From Smithella sp035382085 (GTDB lineage Bacteria; Desulfobacterota; Syntrophia; Syntrophales; Smithellaceae): a stretch of 64,000 nt of DNA. This document shows positions 58,847 through 64,000 of the stretch, piece after piece; position 1 is the stretch's first letter, and the number at the start of each line of letters is the position of its first letter. The stretch is from positions 14,459 through 78,458 of the forward strand of contig DAOSZO010000003.1 of NCBI GenBank assembly GCA_035382085.1, in the 5' to 3' direction. The notes beneath the pieces were generated by a model. That model saw only the letters and a program-made list of their open reading frames with translations, had not been told where the DNA came from and ran no database searches. The position numbers and the translations under genes were made by a program.

Positions 58847-59651
58847 GATTCCTCCTTCTTCCGGTTATAGTTTTTGGATGTATTCGGGACGCATCTTTTT
58901 TGTTTTGTTTCTTTTGCGCTCTATCACGCCCTTGAACTTTTCTGGTTTTCTTTTCTTCATCGGTTGGTACATCAGCAAAAATCGAGCGGAAAACTTCCCT
59001 GAACCTTTTGGAAGTTTCCCTGACGTCCTCATTGATAAGATGTTTTTTGTAGATATTTTTAATTTTTTGCGAGGCACGGTCCAGGTTCTGATGTGCGTCC
59101 ACAACAATGGGCCTCAGCAGGGTATCGAGAAAATCAATTTCCCGGTTGTAGGCTTCCATGCTGTCGGACGCTATGCCGTGAAAGGAAAGCCCCAAAAAGT
59201 AAATGAAAATGAAACGGGCAAGCTGCCGGGAGATATTGAGCCGCTCCGACATGCCGACGATATAACGTTCAGCAAAAGCCTCATAAATCGCCTTCCACTG
59301 TTCAATTGGCGTATTGCGGTACATATCGAAGCCCAGAAGCAGAATTTTTTCGTAAAGTTCCCCCTTTTCTCTCCAGAAATTCACAATCATGTCGAAGCGA
59401 TCTTTGAGACTGTCTATCCCCAGCGTCCTCTGAACGTATTCTTCGGTGTTTTGTGTGCCGATCCACAAAATCATTTCAGCGAGCATTTTTTCTTTGGATG
59501 AAAAATAATGATAGAGGGTGCCGGTGGAAACGCCGATTTCCGAGGCAATTTCTCTCATGTTGACATTGTTGTAACCCTTGAGGGTAAACAAATTAAAAGC
59601 CTTTTCCAGCAGTTCCCGACGATATTCAGCATGGTTAACAATTTTCGGCAT
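58839..59651 (-). CDS. TetR-family regulator, first gene of module 2
   Basis: 270 residues. N-terminal HTH: YRRELLEKAFNLFTLKGYNNVNMREIASEIGVSTGTLYHYFSSKEKMLAEMI. The C-terminal two thirds form the ligand domain; it ends in a basic tail (KTRKVQGRDRAQKKQNKKD), longer than usual. TetR proteins ahead of acyl-CoA dehydrogenase genes often respond to acyl-CoA. Start at ATG 59651 after GAGGAG. It probably controls its own operon. Confidence 0.88.
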   Translation of the reverse strand: MPKIVNHAEYRRELLEKAFNLFTLKGYNNVNMREIASEIGVSTGTLYHYFSSKEKMLAEMILWIGTQNTEEYVQRTLGIDSLKDRFDMIVNFWREKGELYEKILLLGFDMYRNTPIEQWKAIYEAFAERYIVGMSERLNISRQLARFIFIYFLGLSFHGIASDSMEAYNREIDFLDTLLRPIVVDAHQNLDRASQKIKNIYKKHLINEDVRETSKRFREVFRSIFADVPTDEEKKTRKVQGRDRAQKKQNKKDASRIHPKTITGRRRNHE

Positions 59652-60155
59652 GAAGCACTCCTCTTGGATGACGCAAGCGTCTTTTCTTCAAGAAAATTTC
59701 GTCAGATCGGATTTGAAAAATACCATCACCGCTCTCTAGAACCCAGGTTGGCGGAACCATTCATCGCGTGAGCTCATCAGACGAAAGTAACAGAAAAAGA
59801 GTAGAGATGGGGCGTTGTCATATTATTATTTTATATTGAATGGCCGTTATAAAAACAAAAAAGAAATGCTTTGTCAAGAAAAAAATGTGAAAAATGATTC
59901 ATAAATGTTTCAAGCGCTTCTTTGAAACAATTACTATGCAGCAATATTGACTATTTGCCGCCGATAGACCGTTTTGGATTTTTTCCGCCGAATCTCCATC
60001 GAGGCGGAAGCCTGAACCGGAAAGAGAGGCGATCCGAAATCAGCCGATTCATTCAGCATGGATCATGGTGACGGCAGGTTTTTTGAATTGGCAATAAATG
60101 GATGCGTTTTTAAGAGGCACGGAAAGTCTTTGTTTTCCGTCAGAAAGTCGCTGCT
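59652..60155. other. AT-rich control region upstream of module 2
   Basis: About 500 bp without a credible gene. On the minus strand TTGACA (59877-59872) lies about 18 bp before TTTATA near 59849, a possible promoter for the TetR operon. The inverted repeat at 59907-59928 is the other feature. The part from 59950 to 60155 shows nothing notable. Confidence 0.5.
59907..59928. promoter_or_regulatory. Inverted repeat, possible TetR operator
   Basis: GTTTCAA / TTGAAAC, perfect 7-bp arms with an 8-bp spacer that itself holds AGCGCT. It lies about 30 bp upstream of the possible -35 box of module 2. Size and symmetry fit a TetR-type operator, but the position would be unusual for simple repression. 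Confidence 0.4.
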
Positions 60156-61022
60156 TTATAAATACTCGGCACTGAAAGAATCGCAAGCACCGATGTTTCC
60201 CTGTTCAAAGCCGCGTTTAAACCATCTGACGCGTTGGGCGGAACTGCCGTGCGTAAAAGCATCCGGCACGACATAACCCTGCGATTGTTTCTGGATGCGG
60301 TCGTCGCCCACGGCGCTCGCGGCATTGAGGCCTTCTTCGACGTCGCCCTCTTCTAAAATGTTTCTTTGCTTATCGGCTTGGTGTGCCCACATTCCAGCAA
60401 GACAATCCGCCTGCAACTCCAGCCTGACATTTAATTTTTTGGCTTCAGACGTGCTGGCGCGCGATTGGAGCTCATGCACTTTGTGAATAATACCCAACTG
60501 TGTTTGAACGTGATGGCCTATTTCATGGGCAATGACATAGGCTTGGGCGAAATCGCCCGAAGCGCCGAAGCGTGAATGCAGTTCCTCAAAAAACGCCAAA
60601 TCAAGGTAAACCTTGTGATCAGCCGGACAATAGAAGGGTCCTGTCGCTGAACCGGCCATGCCGCAAGCAGATTCCACCGCGTCGGAAAAAAGAACGAGCT
60701 TCGGTTCTTCATAAGTTCTTCCCGCGCGCTCAAAGACGTCATTCCAGACATCTTCCGTTTCGGCCAGAACCACCGCGACAAAGTTGCGCATATCATCATT
60801 GGCGGTATTCGTCGCGTTTTGCTCAACGGAAATGGAAGAAGGTTGCGTGTTCTGCTGTACGACCTGCAATATCTGTGTGGGATCAACCCCCATGAACATA
60901 CTGACCACCACAATGGCAATGAGACCGAGGCCCCCTATGCCGCCGACCTTTGCGCCGCGGGAGATCGACATGCCCCTACGGTCTTCGACGTTATTGCTTT
61001 GTCTTTCTCCTCTCCAGCGCAT
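60156..61022 (-). CDS. Neutral zinc metallopeptidase (YpfJ family)
   Basis: 288 residues. A single membrane helix (VGGIGGLGLIAIVVVSMFMG, about 27-46) is followed by a soluble domain. The zinc-peptidase motif HEIGHHVQTQLG is intact, and FYCPADHKVYLDLAFFEEL is typical of PF04228. Family members are annotated as putative neutral zinc metallopeptidases; natural substrates are unknown. GGAG precedes ATG 61022. It is a single gene with no evident link to module 2. Confidence 0.9.
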   Translation of the reverse strand: MRWRGERQSNNVEDRRGMSISRGAKVGGIGGLGLIAIVVVSMFMGVDPTQILQVVQQNTQPSSISVEQNATNTANDDMRNFVAVVLAETEDVWNDVFERAGRTYEEPKLVLFSDAVESACGMAGSATGPFYCPADHKVYLDLAFFEELHSRFGASGDFAQAYVIAHEIGHHVQTQLGIIHKVHELQSRASTSEAKKLNVRLELQADCLAGMWAHQADKQRNILEEGDVEEGLNAASAVGDDRIQKQSQGYVVPDAFTHGSSAQRVRWFKRGFEQGNIGACDSFSAEYL

Positions 61023-61391
61023 GGTTCTTCTCCTTTCCTATGTGAAATTAAGATAACAACGGGACGACGGCCCAATCGACAGGACATGAAACACTTTTTT
61101 TTAAGTATAGAAACAAGGGTTTGTACTGTCAAGACAATTCATTCGACTCGATTTGATTTAAAGAAATGTTAATTGAGTGTAAAAAGCAAAAGTCTAGTTG
61201 ACCCGTCGTTTATTTCTCGAGCAATGCAAAAGTGTTCCATTTTGTAAAAAGGGGTTGGGTTTATTTTCAAATCCTTCTCGTCCAACCCGGCTTTGTTGCA
61301 CTACGGCCGTTTGAAATGTCTCTAAAATCGTTTACGGAAGGCATCACGCGCAGGCCGCTTTTCAATCAGCGGCCTGCACGCAGTCTTCATT
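61023..61391. other. Non-coding region between the metallopeptidase and rubrerythrin genes
   Basis: About 370 bp with no credible gene. A perfect 9-bp inverted repeat GCAGGCCGC / GCGGCCTGC with a 10-base loop lies at 61350-61377, just past the end of the rubrerythrin operon; it lacks a T run, so it may be an RNA-stabilising hairpin or a factor-dependent terminator. Confidence 0.5.
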
Positions 61392-61910
61392 TTATGAGAG
61401 CCTTGCTTCCGATAGATGCAGATGATCGGTTTCGATGTCCACCAGCGCTTCAAAAATCTGTTTGATTCTGGGATTCTCCGCCTCGGCACCCGCCTTTCTG
61501 TAAAACGCAATGGCCCTGGTTTCCCTCGCGTGGGACTCTTTGAGGTTTTCGACGTTCTCCACGTGGCAGGTTTCATTCCCCGGCGCAACAGCATCCAATT
61601 TGAGAATTTTTCTCCAGATGGAGGCGTGCTCGGCTTCGATTTTGCCCAGGGTCTTGAACAAAACCTTACCTTCGGTGTCGTTTGTTTTGTTGGCAGCGCA
61701 CATGTAAAACGCCGAATTGCTGATTTCCACCTGCAGGGCGCGTTCGGCGTTGGCCCGATCCTTCGCGTTTAAGGAAACGTCAAAGTTGACTACCGCGTCC
61801 TTGGCTTCCAAAAGATATTCCATGTGGGCGCCGCAGAACGGGCAGTTGGTCGGCGGACTGACGCCGATGTAGCCGTCACCGCAAATTTGGCATCGGTATA
61901 GTTTGACCAT
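61392..61910 (-). CDS. Reverse rubrerythrin (N-terminal rubredoxin, C-terminal ferritin-like domain)
   Basis: 172 residues. The rubredoxin-type iron site comes first (CQICGDGYIG...CPFCGAH, residues about 7-27), followed by a four-helix di-iron domain (ERALQVEISNSAF, IEAEHASIW, ETRAIAFYRKA, DIETDHLHL). This is the reverse of normal rubrerythrin. Such proteins reduce hydrogen peroxide and oxygen in anaerobes. Start at ATG 61910 (AGGAG upstream); the longer open frame lies in the superoxide reductase gene. Confidence 0.9.
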   Translation of the reverse strand: MVKLYRCQICGDGYIGVSPPTNCPFCGAHMEYLLEAKDAVVNFDVSLNAKDRANAERALQVEISNSAFYMCAANKTNDTEGKVLFKTLGKIEAEHASIWRKILKLDAVAPGNETCHVENVENLKESHARETRAIAFYRKAGAEAENPRIKQIFEALVDIETDHLHLSEARLS

Positions 61911-61923
61911 ACTTGCTCCTTTC

Positions 61924-62298
61924 CTACGCTTTCCACAACCCGTGCAGATTACAGTATTCCCGCGCGGTAATGCTTGTCGCTTCGATGGGGAAAAACGCTT
62001 CGGGGGCCTGTCCCGGCGCCAGATACTGGCGGTAGGCTTTACCGTCCGCGATGACTTCAATCCATTCAATGTAGTGTTTTTCTTCCATCGGATGGGCGAC
62101 ACTGCCGACTTTTACCTTGATACCACCGGCTGCCTTTTCAATGACCGGAACGTGCTTCTCCTTGGATGCGTCTACCGTATTTTCCGCGAGAAGTTTCATC
62201 GGCTGATTGCAGCAGACCAGCTCTCCTTTGCCTTCATGAAGCACTTCAATGATATGACCGCAGATTTCGCATTTAAAAACATCGTTTCTTTTTGCCAT
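61924..62298 (-). CDS. Desulfoferrodoxin / two-iron superoxide reductase
   Basis: 124 residues. The N-terminal desulforedoxin site is CEICGH...VCCNQ, giving four cysteines. The catalytic domain has EKHVPVIE, VGSVAHPMEEKHYIEWIEV and the C-terminal YCNLHGLWKA with the axial cysteine and a His ligand. It reduces superoxide to hydrogen peroxide without making oxygen. Lies between two rubrerythrins in a three-gene operon. Confidence 0.95.
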   Translation of the reverse strand: MAKRNDVFKCEICGHIIEVLHEGKGELVCCNQPMKLLAENTVDASKEKHVPVIEKAAGGIKVKVGSVAHPMEEKHYIEWIEVIADGKAYRQYLAPGQAPEAFFPIEATSITAREYCNLHGLWKA

Positions 62299-62324
62299 AA
62301 TATTCCTCCTTTATGTTATTGGGA

Positions 62325-62822
62325 TTAATCAACCTTTTTAAACATCTTTCCCTTCGCGCCACAGATGGGACAGTTCTCCGGCGCTTCTTTTTCCGCGGTG
62401 TATCCGCAGATCGGACAGACGTAATAACTGTAGGTTTCCCTGGCACTGTCGAGATTGTCAAGCATCCGCTGATAAAGAGCGGCGTGAATCTTTTCCACTT
62501 CATTGGCGAAATGAAAAGATCGTTCCGCCTCCTTGTGACCTTCTGCCTTGGCCGTTTCAATCATGGCCGGATACATACTTTTGAATTCATGCGTCTCCCC
62601 GGCAACGGCTTCCTGAAGATTCTCCTTCGTGGAACGGATGCCCTTCAGCGCCCGCAAATGCGCGTGGGCGTGAACAGTTTCCGCTTCCGCCGCTGCCCGA
62701 AAAAGTTTGGCCGCCTGAGGAAATCCTTCCTGGTCGGCTTTGGCGGCAAAAGCCAGATATTTCCGGTTGGCCTGTGATTCTCCCGCAAACGCCTCTTTCA
62801 ATGCCTCTTCCGTTTTCGTCAT
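62325..62822 (-). CDS. Rubrerythrin
   Basis: 165 residues, normal order: ferritin-like domain with EAFAGESQANRKYLAFA, AEAETVHAHAHL and EVEKIHAALYQ, then a C-terminal rubredoxin site CPICGYTAEKEAPENCPICGAKG. It reduces hydrogen peroxide with electrons from NAD(P)H via rubredoxin or flavoproteins. First gene of the oxidative-stress operon, with GGGAGG upstream. A copy of the palindrome found at the Fur-family gene lies about 200 bp upstream. Confidence 0.94.
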   Translation of the reverse strand: MTKTEEALKEAFAGESQANRKYLAFAAKADQEGFPQAAKLFRAAAEAETVHAHAHLRALKGIRSTKENLQEAVAGETHEFKSMYPAMIETAKAEGHKEAERSFHFANEVEKIHAALYQRMLDNLDSARETYSYYVCPICGYTAEKEAPENCPICGAKGKMFKKVD

Positions 62823-63024
62823 TTTATAACCTCCCTTTCATTGATTGGAATTTAATGATGTCATGCCGTGTTGTCACCGCCACTTTATTTTTATCCAGCG
62901 ATCCCGATATCGAGACGCCTTCCGATCAAATATTCACAACGGGCGGCTTCATCGGCGACGCGCCCGCGTCTTTCTTTGCGCCGCTGCATCCAACATATAT
63001 ATTTCATCACATCGACATAAATAA

Positions 63025-63041
63025 TCTGGAATCATTCCGAT
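63025..63041. promoter_or_regulatory. Fur/PerR-type box upstream of the rubrerythrin operon
   Basis: TCTGGAATCATTCCGAT, 7-1-7 type with one or two mismatches to the perfect palindrome at 63548-63564. Shared by the operon and the regulator gene, which supports a regulon. Confidence 0.6.
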
Positions 63042-63109
63042 ATAACTAAAATGATTTTCCCGCGCTTCTCTTTCGCGAAGAACATCAGGTAATGATGGAA
63101 ACAGTATCT

Positions 63110-63538
63110 TCAGCCGGGTCGTTTCAGACAATCCCGGCAAAATCCGTGACACTCCAGCCGGGTATCCGTCACGACAAAACCGGTTTTCCGCGTAACATCC
63201 CTGTGATCGAGCGACGACGAAGGGAGACTGTAGTCCATAATTTTTCCGCACCGGTCACAGACAAGATTCACATGGTCTGAAAAATCCAGATCATAGCGGT
63301 TTTCCATCCGGTCGAATTCCAGCTGCCGGATCAGACCGTTTGCAGAAAATTCCTTGAGCGTCGCGTAAACCGTGGACAGGCTCACTCGACGGGCTCTTTT
63401 GCGGGCCTCTTCATAAATCAAAGCGGCGCCGGGATGAGCCTTGTAATTTTCCACAAGAGCGTCAATGATGGCCACGCGCTGGGGTGTCATCTTCAGGCCC
63501 TTTTCCTTTAATTGACGGATAAAATCGTTTCTGTTCAT
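63110..63538 (-). CDS. Fur-family regulator, probably PerR-like
   Basis: 142 residues. N-terminal winged helix (KMTPQRVAIIDAL...RRVSLSTVYATLKEFSANGLIRQLEF), then the metal domain with DHVNLVCDRCGKIMDY and C-terminal CHGFCRDCLK, the two CxxC pairs of a structural zinc site. Its neighbours are peroxide and superoxide defence genes and it has its own palindrome 10 bp before the start, so PerR (peroxide sensing) is more likely than Fur or Zur. Start at ATG 63538; the longer open frame crosses the operator. Confidence 0.88.
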   Translation of the reverse strand: MNRNDFIRQLKEKGLKMTPQRVAIIDALVENYKAHPGAALIYEEARKRARRVSLSTVYATLKEFSANGLIRQLEFDRMENRYDLDFSDHVNLVCDRCGKIMDYSLPSSSLDHRDVTRKTGFVVTDTRLECHGFCRDCLKRPG

Positions 63539-63547
63539 AATCCCTAA

Positions 63548-63564
63548 TCTGGAATAATTCCAGA
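63548..63564. promoter_or_regulatory. Fur/PerR-type box at the regulator gene
   Basis: TCTGGAATAATTCCAGA, a perfect 8-1-8 palindrome, 10 bp upstream of the regulator's start codon. It has the 7-1-7 layout of PerR/Fur boxes but its own sequence. It also lies about 125 bp upstream of the divergent gene at 63689. Confidence 0.75.
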
Positions 63565-63688
63565 TACATGTTAATAAATACAGGGCAAAAGACATCCTGT
63601 CAAGATTTTTTTTGCCGGGAAAAATCGCTCCAATTGACAAACGTTTTAATCCTATATATAGAAATTTGCAGAGTGTCGGGAGATTTTT

Positions 63689-64000
63689 ATGCCCCTGTAT
63701 TTGCAAATTATTCTGCTTGTCGCCACCTTTGTCGTCATCGTTTTCGCTTTCCTCTACATCGGGGGATTGGCCGTGCGGCGGGCCTGTTTTCAAATTATTG
63801 CCGAAATGCAACAGGCCAGGGCCTTTAAAGAATCTCGCGCAATTTACATCCAGGATGAACGAAAAAATTTCTTCCGCGTCGGCACAAAAAACATCCGCCC
63901 CAAGGCACTAAACCTGCTGATAGCCGACGGCATTATCATCAAAACGAACAACGGGAAATATTACCTCAACAGAGAAAAACTCGACGAGGCCAGAGCCCAA
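63689..64000 (+). CDS. Membrane-anchored protein of unknown function, C-terminus cut by window edge
   Basis: 104 residues are visible. The N-terminus is one membrane helix (LYLQIILLVATFVVIVFAFLYI). After it a soluble part may hold a winged-helix-like fold (FRVGTKNIRPKALNLLIADGIIIKTNNGKYYLNREKLDEA). Start at ATG 63689 with GGGAG upstream. No family is assigned because the gene continues beyond the window. Confidence 0.7.
   Translation, partial: MPLYLQIILLVATFVVIVFAFLYIGGLAVRRACFQIIAEMQQARAFKESRAIYIQDERKNFFRVGTKNIRPKALNLLIADGIIIKTNNGKYYLNREKLDEARAQ

Noticed and set aside
61350..61377. Inverted repeat GCAGGCCGC/GCGGCCTGC as an intrinsic terminator
   Set aside because: There is no T run on either strand after the stem, so I list it only as a hairpin in the non-coding region.
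1..64000. CRISPR arrays, insertion-sequence transposases, prophage genes, rRNA genes
   Set aside because: I saw no regularly spaced repeats, transposase or integrase motifs, phage structural genes or rRNA sequence.

Overview
The window looks like a chromosomal scaffold from an anaerobic deltaproteobacterium (Desulfobacterota, probably near the Syntrophales). This is inferred from gene content: a split glutamate synthase of the archaeal/anaerobe type, a type III glutamine synthetase, a periplasmic [NiFe] hydrogenase with a full hyp set, rubrerythrin and superoxide reductase, and two large operons of benzoyl-CoA-reductase/2-hydroxyacyl-CoA-dehydratase-type proteins. A 100-N run flanked by an exact 55-bp repeat shows that it is a draft assembly.

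1-13.5 kb is a nitrogen assimilation block. On the minus strand it holds a three-gene glutamate synthase plus GlnN-type glutamine synthetase operon, a GAF-AAA+-Fis sigma-54 activator just upstream, tRNA-Gln, and amtB-glnK with a small Fis-like protein and an outer-membrane protein. Two good -24/-12 promoters are visible (before the glutamate synthase operon and before amtB). A shared palindrome, ACAAWWTTGT, sits upstream of both, just in front of the activator gene, and just in front of a KaiC-like/PEP-synthase-like fusion gene. I propose it as the operator of the activator.

16-35 kb is a nickel block: an aminotransferase, NikR, LarC, LarB, LarE, a NikM(N)-NikQ-NikO transporter, an outer-membrane protein preceded by a NikR-like operator, then a hydrogenase operon (small and large subunits, cytochrome b, protease) and hypA-C-D-B-F-E. 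Two genes, at 8.5-9.1 and 20.2-20.7 kb, are single integron-type gene cassettes with recognisable attC sites, far from any visible integrase.

35-60 kb holds two long minus-strand operons. Module 1 (45.6 to 35.2 kb) encodes two ATP-dependent activator ATPases, a thiolase, an acyl-CoA ligase, a membrane protein, a nitroreductase, a ferredoxin, two HgdA/HgdB (BcrB/BcrC)-type reductase subunits and a GMC oxidoreductase. It diverges from a GntR-type regulator. Module 2 (59.7 to 46.6 kb) encodes a TetR regulator, two acyl-CoA dehydrogenases, three unfamiliar helical proteins of which at least two are paralogous, three more reductase subunits (two of them tandem duplicates), a small protein, two more activators, a free-standing fragment resembling the CO dehydrogenase/acetyl-CoA synthase beta subunit, and a CooC-type ATPase. 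Together they look like a CoA-thioester pathway built on ATP-driven low-potential electron transfer; its substrate is unknown. This is the best candidate for an undescribed system.

60-64 kb holds a zinc metallopeptidase, an oxidative-stress operon (rubrerythrin, superoxide reductase, reverse rubrerythrin), and a Fur/PerR-family regulator with matching palindromes in front of itself and of the operon. A membrane-anchored protein is cut by the window end.
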